A DNA stretch of 64,000 nt from Acidimicrobiales bacterium (GCA_041394265.1 JAWKIO010000005.1:2232001-2296000); one strand, 5' to 3'. Positions 24,859-33,706 are shown, counted from the stretch's first letter. Notes: generated from the letters alone by a model not told the origin. A program made the numbers and translations.

Positions 24859-25551
24859 TCAGAGGTGTTTGAGCGCTTCTCGGCGGGAGAGCGGTGACAG
24901 GGTGTCGCCGAGATCCTCGACGAAGGCCCGAACGGCGTCGGGGTCGGTCCGGGCGTATTGGCGAAGCGCCCAGCCGATGGCCTTCCGCATGAAGAAGTCA
25001 GGATGGCCTGCCTTGCGCCGGGCGTAGGCGAACAGCCGATCCGCGTCGGTGTGGTCCTTCCACATGAGCTGATGCAGCATGGCGGTCCTCGCCACCCAGA
25101 GGTCGTCGTCACCGATCCATGCATCCATCTCGTCACCGAGGTCCGGGTGCGCCTTCACCAGTGCGCCCACCACGTGCACCGCCAGGGAGTCGACGGTGTC
25201 CCACCATGACTTGGTCACGATGAGGGCGCGAACCCGGGCAAGGTCGGCCGGTTCGAGCGCACCCGCCCGCTTGCGTAGGACGTCGGCCGCTGTGTACTGG
25301 AACTCGCGCTCGTCTTCGTCCCAGCAGGCGTCGGCGAACGCCAGCAGTTCGGAGTTCGACGCCCGGGCCGATGCGTTGAGCACCGGCTTCTGCGCCGACC
25401 TCCGGACGGCAGCCGGTAGCCCGAGGAACTCGAAGTGCCCCTTCATGTAGGCGGCCATCTCCACGGCTCGCACCGGGTCGGCGACGGCCTCGAAGTCGTC
25501 ACGGAGTTCAGGGAGGCGAGCGAGCAGCGTCGGAGGCACACGCCATGTCAT
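24859..25551 (-). CDS. DNA alkylation repair protein, AlkD-like
   Basis: 230 residues of helical (HEAT/ALK) repeats. Landmarks of the AlkD/AlkC family are AAYMKGHFEFLGLPAAVRR (about 33-51), FQYTAADVLRKRA, IVTKSWWDTVDSLAVHVVGALV, WIGDDDLWVARTAMLHQL and HPDFFMRKAIGWALRQYARTDPDAVRAFV. The Trp-Trp-Asp segment and the RKAIGWALRQY segment line the DNA-binding cleft in known members, which excise positively charged N3/N7-alkylpurines. ATG 25551 gives the family length. The IS110 element lies immediately downstream of its stop. Confidence 0.88.
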   Translation of the reverse strand: MTWRVPPTLLARLPELRDDFEAVADPVRAVEMAAYMKGHFEFLGLPAAVRRSAQKPVLNASARASNSELLAFADACWDEDEREFQYTAADVLRKRAGALEPADLARVRALIVTKSWWDTVDSLAVHVVGALVKAHPDLGDEMDAWIGDDDLWVARTAMLHQLMWKDHTDADRLFAYARRKAGHPDFFMRKAIGWALRQYARTDPDAVRAFVEDLGDTLSPLSRREALKHL

Positions 25552-25609
25552 AGCAGCCGTTTCGGGGAGAAGGCGGTGCGACCGCGACCGCCCGGGACCC
25601 AGACCCTGC

Positions 25610-25621
25610 GACACTTCGACG
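25610..25621 (+). promoter_or_regulatory. Leaderless -10 element
   Basis: GACACT (25610-25615) then 6 nt to ATG 25622. The same hexamer stands before the diguanylate cyclase start at 62393. Confidence 0.4.
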
Positions 25622-27010
25622 ATGGTTCGCTCCACCGCCATTGCTGTCGTCGCCGCTGCCTCGATCCTGGTCGTCGCGTGCGGATCCGATTCGTCGGGCG
25701 ACGCCGAGCCGACGACCACCACCGACACCACCGTGACATCGGCCGGTGACGCGGTGGCCGCCGAAGCCACTGCGTCGACGCCGACGACCACCGACGAGGC
25801 GGCTGTCCTGGTTGTCGATCTCCTGAACGGCAGCCCGTTCGACGAGGCGGTCTACGACGCGGCCTTCGCCCCAGTATTCCGAGAGGCGCTCCCGTTCGAT
25901 GACTTCGCCACCGTGGTCGCACAGGTGGCGGCCGACGGGCCGTGGACGCTCGGACCGGCGCGATCGGTGGCGGGGTCGATGGCGACCTACGAACTCCAGG
26001 CAGCGGGCGGCGACCTCGTACTGCTCGATGTCGCCATTGGCCCCGACGGAATCTCTGGCCTGTTCTTCTCGCCCGACCGAGCCTTCGACGCACCGGGTTC
26101 GGTCGAGGATGCCGTGGCTCGGTTGACGGAACTCGGCGACCTGCGCGCCGCGGTCATGGACGCCTCGCAGGGAGCGTGCGGTGCCGTGGTCGACCGGGGG
26201 GCCACCGAGATCATGCCGCTGGGATCGGCGTTCAAGCTCTACGTCCTCGGGGCGGTGGTCCACGCCATGGACGATGGCTCGATCGGATGGGACACCGAGG
26301 TGGCGGTTCGAGACGAACTCGACAGCCTCCCGTCGGGCACGGTGCAGGACCTCGAGCCGGGAACGGTGATGACCGTTCGCGAACTTGCCGAGGCGATGAT
26401 CTCGATCTCGGACAACACCGCCACCGACCATCTCATCGACCTGGTCGGACGGGCGGCAGTGGAGGACATGCTCGTTCCGATGGGCAACGACGCCCTCGAC
26501 CGCAACCGTCCCTTCCTCACGACGCGCGAGATGTTCGTGCTGAAGTTCGGCGATCCGGAGCTCGGTCGCGAGTTCGTCTCGGCCGACGAGTCGGGTCGCC
26601 GGGCGATCCTGGCCGATCGGGTGGCGGCGGCGCCGCTGCCGACCGCCGGTGGCGTCGACCTGTCGCAGCCGGTGTTGGTCGACGAGCTCGAGTGGTTCGC
26701 CAGCCCGACGGCGCTCTGCGACGCCATGGTGTGGCTGACGGCCGACCCAACGGCGCTCGAGATCCTCTCGATGAACCCCGGTGTCCCCGCGACCGGGTCG
26801 TCCTGGGACACGATTGCGTTCAAGGGCGGGTCGGAGCCGGGCCTGATCACCATGGTGTGGTGGACCTCGACCGAGGACGGCCGTGCCTTCGTGACCGCAG
26901 GAAGTGTGGTGTCGGAGACCGGCCCGGTCGACGAGTTCGAGGCCGCCAATCTCCTCGCCGTGCTCCGCGACCTCGGTCCCGCACTCGATGAGGTCGGTGG
27001 GAGCGACTGA
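25622..27010 (+). CDS. Lipoprotein with class A beta-lactamase-like serine hydrolase domain
   Basis: 462 residues. A lipoprotein signal peptide ends in LVVAC (Cys20), followed by a long Thr/Ala linker (to about 60). A domain at about 60-165 looks like the N-terminal non-catalytic module seen in Rv2864-like or actinobacterial beta-lactamase-fold proteins. The hydrolase part has the SxxK motif GSAFK (Ser202, Lys205), SDN (Ser263-Asn265) and KGG (FKGGSEPG, about 404-411), so the catalytic triad is complete. Membrane-anchored and facing out, it could act on peptidoglycan or peptides; resistance is not implied. It is monocistronic, followed by tRNA-Ser. Confidence 0.85.
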   Translation: MVRSTAIAVVAAASILVVACGSDSSGDAEPTTTTDTTVTSAGDAVAAEATASTPTTTDEAAVLVVDLLNGSPFDEAVYDAAFAPVFREALPFDDFATVVAQVAADGPWTLGPARSVAGSMATYELQAAGGDLVLLDVAIGPDGISGLFFSPDRAFDAPGSVEDAVARLTELGDLRAAVMDASQGACGAVVDRGATEIMPLGSAFKLYVLGAVVHAMDDGSIGWDTEVAVRDELDSLPSGTVQDLEPGTVMTVRELAEAMISISDNTATDHLIDLVGRAAVEDMLVPMGNDALDRNRPFLTTREMFVLKFGDPELGREFVSADESGRRAILADRVAAAPLPTAGGVDLSQPVLVDELEWFASPTALCDAMVWLTADPTALEILSMNPGVPATGSSWDTIAFKGGSEPGLITMVWWTSTEDGRAFVTAGSVVSETGPVDEFEAANLLAVLRDLGPALDEVGGSD

Positions 27011-27029
27011 AGGCGCTAACCTCGCCAAC

Positions 27030-27120
27030 GGAAGATTGCCAGAGCGGACGAATGGGGCGGCCTCGAAAGCCGTTGTAGCACTTCGTGTTACCAAGGGTTC
27101 GAATCCCTTATCTTCCGCCA
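27030..27120 (+). tRNA. tRNA-Ser(CGA)
   Basis: 91 nt with encoded CCA. Acceptor GGAAGAT (27030-27036) pairs with ATCTTCC (27110-27116), discriminator G, CCA. Anticodon loop CTCGAAA gives CGA (reads UCG). Long variable arm as expected for Ser. T-arm AAGGG-TTCGAAT-CCCTT. Confidence 0.96.
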
Positions 27121-27123
27121 GTC

Positions 27124-27173
27124 AAGGTCCCTGATCAGCCGTCGCCCCGGGCGCCGGTCGAGTCAGGGACCTT
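27124..27173 (+). terminator. Hairpin after tRNA-Ser(CGA)
   Basis: AAGGTCCCTGA (27124-27134) and TCAGGGACCTT (27163-27173) form an 11-bp stem; the 28-nt loop contains further GC pairing. It is followed by CGTGGTTTTGG, with a short T run. Confidence 0.75.
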
Positions 27174-27285
27174 CGTGGTTTTGGCCGCCGGTTGCCGGTC
27201 GCCGTGCGGCATCGAGAACGCAGGTTTGGGCCGAGCGCGAAGTGGGCATCCTCCCGGCGCCACGCTCACGAGGACCCTGCTCACC

Positions 27286-28143
27286 ATGACCAACCACGAC
27301 GCCGCCATCCTGTCCGACATCGACATCGAAGAACGGGCGGAGGACGCCGGTGAGCGGTTCGAGGTGGTCGGCCGTGCCGGCTGGGTCGCCAAGGGCTTCG
27401 TCTACCTCCTCGTCGGCGTTCTGTTCGTCCGCATCGCTCTCGGGTCGTCGAGCGGTGAGGAAGCCAACCAGGCCGGTGCCGTGGAGAAGATCGCCGAGCA
27501 GCCGGCGGGGCGCGTGTTGCTGGTGGCGCTTGGCGTCGGTCTTGCCCTCTATGCGATCTGGCGCCTGCTCACGGCGGTCCTGCCGGGGGACTGGACCGGG
27601 CGGGCCCTGCTCGACCGCATCGGGTATCTCGTGTCGGCCGGCATCTACTCGTCACTGCTGCTGACGATCGTCGGCGTGATCCGGCAATCGTCGTCCTCGT
27701 CCGGTGAGCGAGAGGACCGGATGGTCGAGGGCGCCGTGAAGGATGTGCTCTCGATGACCGCCGGTCGAGTGCTGGTCGTCGTCGGCGGGCTCGTCGTGAT
27801 CGGGATAGGTGCGGCCTTCATCAAGAAGGGCGTGACCCGCAGCTTCCGTGACCAGATGTCGGGCGACCACGGCATCGAGGGCACGATGATCGACCGGCTC
27901 GGCACCGTCGGCTGGATTGCACGCGGCGCGTCGATGGGGATCATCGGAGGCTTCCTGATTCGGGCGGCATGGCTGTTCGACCCCGACGAGGCCGCCGGAC
28001 TCGATGATTCGATACGCCAGCTCGCGGACCACCCGGTCGGTGCAGCGCTCAGCGTTGCGGTAGGACTCGGCTTCATCGCCTACGGCGTGTTCGCTGGGTT
28101 GTCGGCTCGCCACCGTGATCTGGAGGGGCCACGCAATGACTGA
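27286..28143 (+). CDS. DUF1206 integral membrane protein
   Basis: 285 residues built from three similar units of about 80-90 residues, each with a GRAGWVAKG / AAGRVLVVVGG / GTVGWIARGAS type entry motif and two TM helices (six TM in total). This internal triplication is the DUF1206 hallmark. Function is unknown in the family. It opens a tight operon: the PAP2 phosphatase gene begins 8 bp before its stop, so it may serve the membrane side of that lipid/phosphate unit. ATG 27286 is chosen because upstream sequence belongs to the tRNA and terminator. Confidence 0.85.
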   Translation: MTNHDAAILSDIDIEERAEDAGERFEVVGRAGWVAKGFVYLLVGVLFVRIALGSSSGEEANQAGAVEKIAEQPAGRVLLVALGVGLALYAIWRLLTAVLPGDWTGRALLDRIGYLVSAGIYSSLLLTIVGVIRQSSSSSGEREDRMVEGAVKDVLSMTAGRVLVVVGGLVVIGIGAAFIKKGVTRSFRDQMSGDHGIEGTMIDRLGTVGWIARGASMGIIGGFLIRAAWLFDPDEAAGLDDSIRQLADHPVGAALSVAVGLGFIAYGVFAGLSARHRDLEGPRND

Positions 28144-28858
28144 CGTACTCCAGACCAACGACCGTGTCGCCACGCCGTGGTGGAAGCGCACCTGGCCCCT
28201 GGGACGGACCGAAGCAGTCCAGCTCCTCGTCGCCCTGGTCGCCGTGATCGCATGCTTCGTCGTGCTGGGTGAGATCCTCACCCAATGGACGGCACCCAAC
28301 GCCGTCGTCGAGCTCGACACACGCACCGCCGAGGACCTGGCCGCCGGTCGATCGGCCTCGACCAACGAACTTGCCTCCTGGAGTGTGTTCCTGGCCAACA
28401 CTCCGGTGAAGATCGGTCTGTCGATCGTGCTCGCCGGCCTGGCGGTGTGGCGTTGGCGGCGATGGTACGAAGCGGCGTTGATCGGCGTCACGCTGGCCTT
28501 CGAAGCCACGGCGTACTTCACGACCTCTCGCCTCGTTGGTCGGCCCCGACCCGACGTCGAACGGTTGATCGATTCGCCGGTGGACACCAGTTTTCCGTCC
28601 GGCCATGTCGCTGCCGCCACCGTCTATGCGGTGCTCGCCATCATCGTGATGCAACGGACCGAGTCGTCCCGTGCTCGTTTCGTCGCCATTGCACTGGCCG
28701 TACTGCTGCCGATCGCCGTCGCCTGGGGGCGGATGTATCAGGGCATGCACTTCTTGTCCGATGTCGTGGCCGGCACGGTGCTGGGCATCGTGTCGATCGT
28801 GATCTGCCACCGGATCCTCCGCCCGCATCAGCCTGAAACGAAGGGATGGATCTCGTGA
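28136..28858 (+). CDS. PAP2-family membrane phosphatase
   Basis: 240 residues, about six TM helices. The three-part phosphatase signature is complete: RLVGRPRP (KxxxxxxRP-type, Lys replaced), PSGH (SFPSGHVAAATVYA) and GRMYQGMHFLSDVVAG (SRxxxxxHxxxD-type). Members dephosphorylate phosphatidate, undecaprenyl diphosphate or similar lipids on the outer membrane face. The gene overlaps DUF1206 (8 bp) and the kinase gene (4 bp). A phosphatase and a diacylglycerol-kinase-like enzyme together suggest a lipid phosphorylation/dephosphorylation pair. Confidence 0.9.
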   Translation: MTDVLQTNDRVATPWWKRTWPLGRTEAVQLLVALVAVIACFVVLGEILTQWTAPNAVVELDTRTAEDLAAGRSASTNELASWSVFLANTPVKIGLSIVLAGLAVWRWRRWYEAALIGVTLAFEATAYFTTSRLVGRPRPDVERLIDSPVDTSFPSGHVAAATVYAVLAIIVMQRTESSRARFVAIALAVLLPIAVAWGRMYQGMHFLSDVVAGTVLGIVSIVICHRILRPHQPETKGWIS

Positions 28859-29820
28859 CGCCTGAAACTGCACCAAACGATGCCACCGGGACCTACGCTC
28901 GCGTCGAGACTGCGGCCGTCGGGAACACCATGGCCACCGGGAACACCGTCGCCATCTGGAATCCTGCGAGCGGGAGTGCGCCGGACGAAGCCGAACTTCG
29001 AGCGGTATTGGGCGACGAGACAACGCTGGTCGAGACCACCGCGGACGATCCCGGCGCCGGCCAGACACGCGAGGCGGTGGCCAATGGGGCGGGGATCGTC
29101 GTGGCCTGCGGGGGCGACGGGACGGTTCGAGCGTGCCTCGAACCACTGTCTGAGACCTCGACGTCGCTCGCCATCGTGCCACTGGGAACCGGCAATCTCC
29201 TGGCGTCGAACCTCGGCATCGATGCCGGCCTCGACGCCGCCGAGGGCATCGGTGTGGGCAATCGTCGCCGAATCGACCTCGGCGTCGTGAACGACGAGGC
29301 CTTCGCGGTCATGGCGGGGTCGGGCTTCGATGCGCTGATGATCCGCGACGCCAATCCGAAGCTGAAGGCGAAGGTCGGCACGGCCGCCTACGTCCTGTCG
29401 GCGATCAGGCACCTCCGATCAGATCGAGCCCGAACGACGATCGACATCGACGGCAGCCGCTGGTTCGATGGCTGGTCGACGATGGTGCTGGTCGGCAACT
29501 TCGGACAGATCAGCGGTGGGCTCGAGGTGTTCCCCGATGCATCCCCCGACGACGGCAAGCTCGACATCGCCGTCATGTCTGCCACCACGATGCGAGAGTG
29601 GGGGTCGATCCTCTGGCGACTCGTTCGCCGCAAGGAACAACGTCTCGACCTGGCGAGGCGAGCACAGGGTGCGTCGATCGAGGTGGAACACGCAATCGCC
29701 CAGCCGTATGAACTCGACGGCGAGGATCGTCCACCGACCACGAAACTGCAGTTCTCGATCACACCGGGTGCGCTGAGCGTGCACCAGGCCGGAACGGGAG
29801 ATCCGGAGGACACCAAGTGA
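28855..29820 (+). CDS. Diacylglycerol kinase-like lipid kinase
   Basis: 321 residues with the DAGK catalytic fold. The nucleotide-binding signature is VVACGGDGTVRACLEPL and LAIVPLGTGNLLASNLGI; the second domain has VMAGSGFDALMI and DDGKLDIAVM. It should phosphorylate diacylglycerol, sphingosine-like or other lipid alcohols using ATP, at the cytosolic face. GTG 28855 overlaps the PAP2 stop (GTGA) and has AAGGGAT upstream at proper distance; ATG 28846 is in frame but its Shine-Dalgarno would be too close. Confidence 0.9.
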   Translation: MTPETAPNDATGTYARVETAAVGNTMATGNTVAIWNPASGSAPDEAELRAVLGDETTLVETTADDPGAGQTREAVANGAGIVVACGGDGTVRACLEPLSETSTSLAIVPLGTGNLLASNLGIDAGLDAAEGIGVGNRRRIDLGVVNDEAFAVMAGSGFDALMIRDANPKLKAKVGTAAYVLSAIRHLRSDRARTTIDIDGSRWFDGWSTMVLVGNFGQISGGLEVFPDASPDDGKLDIAVMSATTMREWGSILWRLVRRKEQRLDLARRAQGASIEVEHAIAQPYELDGEDRPPTTKLQFSITPGALSVHQAGTGDPEDTK

Positions 29821-30659
29821 CCGCGCTCACCGAGCTCGACGAGGTCCTGCGGGCTCGCCCCATCCAGGGAGCGGTCAACCTGGCCGGGTATGAGTCGGCG
29901 GCCACCCCACTCTTCGACGGCTCGAAGTCTGACGCGAAGTCGGCTCTTGCGGACATGTCGGAGGACCTCTTCGATGCCCACGAGCTCCTCTATGCCGAAG
30001 CGCAACGCTCGGTCCTCCTCGTACTGCAGGGACTGGATTGCAGCGGCAAGAACGGCACGATCAAGCACGTCGTCATCAACATGAATCCGGCCGGCGTCCG
30101 GGTGTCGTCGTACAAGGAACCGACCGAGGAGGAGGCGAAGCAACACTTCCTCGAACGCTTCCGACCAAACCTTCCGGCTCCAGGTCAGCTCGGTGTCTTC
30201 GACCGTTCCTACTACGAGGATGTCATCGTGCCGGTGGTCGACGAGACGGAACCATCTGAGGTGGTCGAACGGCGGATCGGAGAGATCAACGAGTTCGAAC
30301 GCTGCCTCGTCGACGATGGCGTGACGCTCGTCAAGTGCCTGCTCCACCTCTCCTATGACGAGCAGCGTGAGCGGTTTCTACGACGGCTGCGCCGTGATGA
30401 CAAGCGATGGAAGTTCGCCGAGTCCGACCTCGACACTCGTCGATCATGGAACGAGTATCAGGCCGCGTACGGTGCCGCCGTCGCGGCGACCTCTACCGAC
30501 CACGCGCCGTGGTACGTAATCCCTGCGGACCACAAGTGGTACCGCAATTGGGTGATTGCCAAATTGCTTCTGGCGACCTTCGACTCGCTCGGCGCCTCCT
30601 ATCCCCAGCCAGGATTCGATCTCGACGAGCTTCGACGCCGCCTCGAACCGCCACACTGA
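29817..30659 (+). CDS. Polyphosphate kinase 2 family protein
   Basis: 280 residues, one PPK2 domain. Walker A is LQGLDCSGKNGTIKHV (about 70-85), the lid/Walker B region is GQLGVFDRSYYEDV, and WKFAESDLDTRRSWNEY and WYVIPADHKWYRNWVIAKLL complete the family. PPK2 enzymes use polyphosphate to phosphorylate nucleotides (NMP or NDP), or the reverse. GTG start overlaps the kinase stop by 4 bp. Its place beside lipid kinase and phosphatase genes is unusual and suggests polyphosphate as a phosphate donor or store in this unit. Confidence 0.92.
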   Translation: MTALTELDEVLRARPIQGAVNLAGYESAATPLFDGSKSDAKSALADMSEDLFDAHELLYAEAQRSVLLVLQGLDCSGKNGTIKHVVINMNPAGVRVSSYKEPTEEEAKQHFLERFRPNLPAPGQLGVFDRSYYEDVIVPVVDETEPSEVVERRIGEINEFERCLVDDGVTLVKCLLHLSYDEQRERFLRRLRRDDKRWKFAESDLDTRRSWNEYQAAYGAAVAATSTDHAPWYVIPADHKWYRNWVIAKLLLATFDSLGASYPQPGFDLDELRRRLEPPH

Positions 30660-30665
30660 GCGTCG

Positions 30666-32390
30666 ATGACGTCGCCATCGACCGGCCCACGGCCCCTACT
30701 CACGCTCGACGACCGCGTGGTCGCCACGCTGCGACGCTTCGGCTATCTCATCGCCGTCGGTGCGGTGCTGGCCAGCGCGCTCGGCCACCGCTACGGATGG
30801 CTGGACTATCGGCCGGGTGGAGCCGCGTTCGACAACCAGGTGCGTCCGGTCGTCACCGCCATCTTCGTGGTCGCCATGCTGATCGCGCTCCGGTGGGAGA
30901 TCATCGGAGGGGCGTTGGCCGCCTTTGCCGGTGCGGCGCTGATTGCCTTCGCCGCCAACCAGCTCGTTGCCGTGCACGCCGTGATCGTCGTTGCCGTCCT
31001 CGTTGTGCCTGCGCTGTGTTGGGCGCTGATCGACCTTGCCGATCTGTCCCCGCGGCCGGCCATCGTCGGCGTCTCGGGCATGTTGGCCATGGCGATCGCC
31101 GGCCTTGTGGCCGGTCAGCAGGTCTACGCCCACTTCTGGGGTCCGACGCATCCCGAGTCGGACGTCGTGGCCCCTCCGCCATCGGCCATCGCTTGGGTGT
31201 GGTCCGGCGCGGTCACGAGTACCAGCGCCGAGATCCGCGCCCATCCACGAAATGACTACGAAACGGCCCGCCTTGCGCTGTCCACGTCAGCCGACCTGAG
31301 CGATGCCGTCGTCGTCGACGCTCGGGACGAATCGGGACGAGTGGTCGGCTTCGAGCTCGATCAGCTGCAGCCAGCGACCCAGTACCACTACGCCGTCGAG
31401 ATCGATGGCGACCTCGACACCACTCGGGCAGGCACGTTCCGGACCTTTCCCGAGGGTGCATCGTCCTTCCTCGTCGCCATCGGTTCCTGCGCCCGGGTCG
31501 GTTCCAACGGCGCAGTGTTCGACACCATCGCGGACCTCGATCCACTCTTCTACCTGATCGCCGGCGACTTCCACTACGGCGACAACGGTCGGAACGATCT
31601 GGTCCGGTACCAAGAAGTGATGGACCTCACGTTGTCCGAGCCGGCGCAAGCGGCGCTCTATCGCCAGACGCCGGTCGCCTACATGTGGGACGACCACGAC
31701 TACGGCGGCAACGACGCCGATGGGAACTCGCCGAGCCGCCAGGCCGCCATGGCGGCCTACCGGGAACACGTGCCCAGCTACGGCCTTTCCGGTGACGAGT
31801 CGGCGATCTACCAGGCGTTCACCGTCGGCCGCGTCCGGTTCATCCTGACCGACGCCCGATCGGCCAGGAACCTGCAGAACGACGACAACTCCGACGCGCC
31901 GAGCATGCTCGGCCCCGAACAGAAGACGTGGTTGAAGCAGGAACTGATCGAGTCCTCGCAGACTCACGAACTCGTGGTGTGGCTGAACCCGGTGCCGTGG
32001 ATTGCAGCCGCCGAAGATGGCGCCGACCACTGGGGTGGCTACGCCGTCGAACGCCGGGAAATCGCCGACGTCATCGCCGACAACGACATCGACAACCTGC
32101 TGATGATCAGCGGAGACGCCCACATGGTCGCCATCGACGACGGAACCAACACGGACTACTCGACCGATGGGTATCCGGGCTTCCCCCTCCTTCACGCCGC
32201 GCCGCTCGACCGTCCTGGCAGCGTCAAGGGTGGTCCCTACAGCGAAGGGGTCAGTGCATCGGGCGGACAATTCGCCACGCTCGAGATCGCCGACAGCGGT
32301 GACACGATCACGGCAACGATGCGGGGACTGACATGGGATGGCGAGGAGATCATGCGTCTGGACTTCACGACGCCATCGAGGGGCACGTAG
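30666..32390 (+). CDS. Membrane-anchored PhoD-like metallophosphatase
   Basis: 574 residues. The first 160 hold about five TM helices. Then comes an Fn3-like/PhoD N-domain (WVWSGAVTSTSAEIRA, LDQLQPATQYHYAVEIDG) and a calcineurin-like phosphatase domain with IAGDFHYGDNGRND, YMWDDHDYGGND and LMISGDAHMVAIDD, matching the metal ligands of alkaline phosphatase D. The catalytic part is predicted to lie outside the membrane. It ends the five-gene operon, 6 bp after PPK2, and may recover phosphate from exported phosphodiesters or polyphosphate. Confidence 0.88.
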   Translation: MTSPSTGPRPLLTLDDRVVATLRRFGYLIAVGAVLASALGHRYGWLDYRPGGAAFDNQVRPVVTAIFVVAMLIALRWEIIGGALAAFAGAALIAFAANQLVAVHAVIVVAVLVVPALCWALIDLADLSPRPAIVGVSGMLAMAIAGLVAGQQVYAHFWGPTHPESDVVAPPPSAIAWVWSGAVTSTSAEIRAHPRNDYETARLALSTSADLSDAVVVDARDESGRVVGFELDQLQPATQYHYAVEIDGDLDTTRAGTFRTFPEGASSFLVAIGSCARVGSNGAVFDTIADLDPLFYLIAGDFHYGDNGRNDLVRYQEVMDLTLSEPAQAALYRQTPVAYMWDDHDYGGNDADGNSPSRQAAMAAYREHVPSYGLSGDESAIYQAFTVGRVRFILTDARSARNLQNDDNSDAPSMLGPEQKTWLKQELIESSQTHELVVWLNPVPWIAAAEDGADHWGGYAVERREIADVIADNDIDNLLMISGDAHMVAIDDGTNTDYSTDGYPGFPLLHAAPLDRPGSVKGGPYSEGVSASGGQFATLEIADSGDTITATMRGLTWDGEEIMRLDFTTPSRGT

Positions 32391-32405
32391 CCCGGGATCA
32401 GCCGA

Positions 32406-32696
32406 TCACTCGACGTTGAACGTTGCCATCAGCCCGCTGATGATGAGCACCCGCGTCACCGCATCGCTCGGGTCGACGAGATACAACGAGCCACCCCCAT
32501 CGATCGAGTGGCGATGGATCTCGATGAGTGCGCTGATGCCGGAGGAGTCCATGAACGTGCATCCGCTGAGGTCGAGGCGCACGAGCGCGCCATGGGAGGT
32601 GGCCGCGGCGACCACCGCAGGAGCCGTGGCGGCATCGATCGCTCCTGCGACGCTGATCCCGCTCAGCCCGAGTGGGGTGATCCGCACGTGGCCCAT
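32406..32696 (-). CDS. STAS-domain protein (anti-anti-sigma type)
   Basis: 96 residues, a single STAS domain. The phosphorylatable segment is TFMDSSGISALIEIH (DSSG, the Ser site of SpoIIAA-like antagonists). Such proteins release sigma factors or other partners from a Ser-kinase anti-sigma. No kinase partner is next to it. ATG 32696 is preferred; a TTG at 32714 is in frame. It is convergent with the PhoD-like gene. Confidence 0.8.
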   Translation of the reverse strand: MGHVRITPLGLSGISVAGAIDAATAPAVVAAATSHGALVRLDLSGCTFMDSSGISALIEIHRHSIDGGGSLYLVDPSDAVTRVLIISGLMATFNVE

Positions 32697-32768
32697 GTAT
32701 CGAGTCTGCCCCAATTGGGTGGAGAGAACACGTGGAGTTGCGGCGCGTCGCGCCGAGTCCCGGAGTCG

Positions 32769-32829
32769 TAGCCTAACCGGTATGTCGTCCGCGCCCGTGA
32801 CCGTCGCACAGGTCGGCGCTCGACGATGA
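32769..32829 (+). promoter_or_regulatory. Leaderless 15-codon upstream ORF before APH-like gene
   Basis: TAGCCT (32769-32774) lies 7 nt before ATG 32782. From there MSSAPVTVAQVGARR is encoded, and its TGA (32827-32829) overlaps the ATG (32826) of the next gene in an ATGA junction. ATG 32826 has no Shine-Dalgarno. This looks like a leaderless upstream ORF that delivers ribosomes to the main gene by coupling. The peptide itself is unremarkable. Confidence 0.5.
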
Positions 32830-33695
32830 CGCCGCCGCCGAGCATCGTCTGGGCCGAGCAGGTGTTGGGTCCCATCGACGCGTGGACAGATCTTCCGGGT
32901 GGGATGTCGTCGGAGATCCGTCGTTGTCGCAGCGGCAGGCGATCATTCGTCGTCCGACACATCACCGACCTCGAGTGGCGGCAGCGAGAACCCGGGCTCA
33001 TCGACGCCGAGGCAACGGCACTCACCCTGCTGCAGCCGTCGTCGGTCCGGGCTCCCCGACTCTTGGCGTCGTCGCCAGCCGACGGCATGTTGGCCATGTC
33101 GTGGGTGCCGGGCGAGCTGGCGACGACGCCGTCGAGTGTGGCCGAGCGAGCCGGGGACCTGGGCAGGTTGGCGGCCTCGATCGCAGCGGTGCCGCTCCCG
33201 AGTGAGCACGCATTGCCGGAATGGCGGAGCTGGGCTCCCGAGCGTCCGACCGTCCCCGACGGCGGCGACGAAGCGCTCTGGCGCCGCGCCATCGCCGCGG
33301 GTCGTACCGACGCTCCGAGCCAGTCTTCAGCGGTGCTTCTCCACCGCGATCTGCATCCACTCAATGTGCTGTGGGATGCCTCCGGGCCGGTGGTCGTCGA
33401 CTGGGTGAACGCTTGCGTCGGCCATCCGCACGCCGAGCTTGGTCACGCTCGCTGGAACCTGGCAGTACTCGGCGATGAGGACGCCGCCGACGCCATGCTG
33501 GCGGCCTACAACGAGCGCTCGTCGTTCGGTCCGTACTCGCCGTGGTGGGACATAATGGCGGTCCTTGGTCTGCTGCCGCTACCGGTGGGGCTCGGCGGAT
33601 GGCACGCCGTCGGTCGGACCGACCTCACCGCAGCCCGGGTGCTCGACGCAACCGAGCGGTTCCTCGAGCGCTCGCTCGCCGCGTTCGAGCACTGA
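32826..33695 (+). CDS. Aminoglycoside phosphotransferase-fold kinase (APH family)
   Basis: 289 residues. Kinase-like small-molecule phosphotransferase: catalytic loop LLHRDLHPLNVLWD (about 175-188; HxDxxxxN form), metal-binding VVVDWVNAC, and an N-lobe with FVVRHIT. The first loop GGMSSEIRRC replaces the Gly-rich loop. Such proteins phosphorylate small alcohols (choline, homoserine, macrolides, hydroxyurea and others); no substrate clue exists. Start ATG 32826 is tied to the upstream ORF overlap. Resistance should not be inferred. Confidence 0.85.
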   Translation: MTPPPSIVWAEQVLGPIDAWTDLPGGMSSEIRRCRSGRRSFVVRHITDLEWRQREPGLIDAEATALTLLQPSSVRAPRLLASSPADGMLAMSWVPGELATTPSSVAERAGDLGRLAASIAAVPLPSEHALPEWRSWAPERPTVPDGGDEALWRRAIAAGRTDAPSQSSAVLLHRDLHPLNVLWDASGPVVVDWVNACVGHPHAELGHARWNLAVLGDEDAADAMLAAYNERSSFGPYSPWWDIMAVLGLLPLPVGLGGWHAVGRTDLTAARVLDATERFLERSLAAFEH

Positions 33696-33706
33696 GGCCG
33701 GGATTC

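Noticed and set aside
25622..27010. Beta-lactamase resistance gene
   Set aside because: The fold motifs are there, but the lipoprotein anchor, long linker and extra N-terminal domain suggest a housekeeping cell-envelope hydrolase; no resistance context.
32826..33695. Aminoglycoside resistance
   Set aside because: The APH fold covers many metabolic kinases; no neighbouring resistance or mobile genes.
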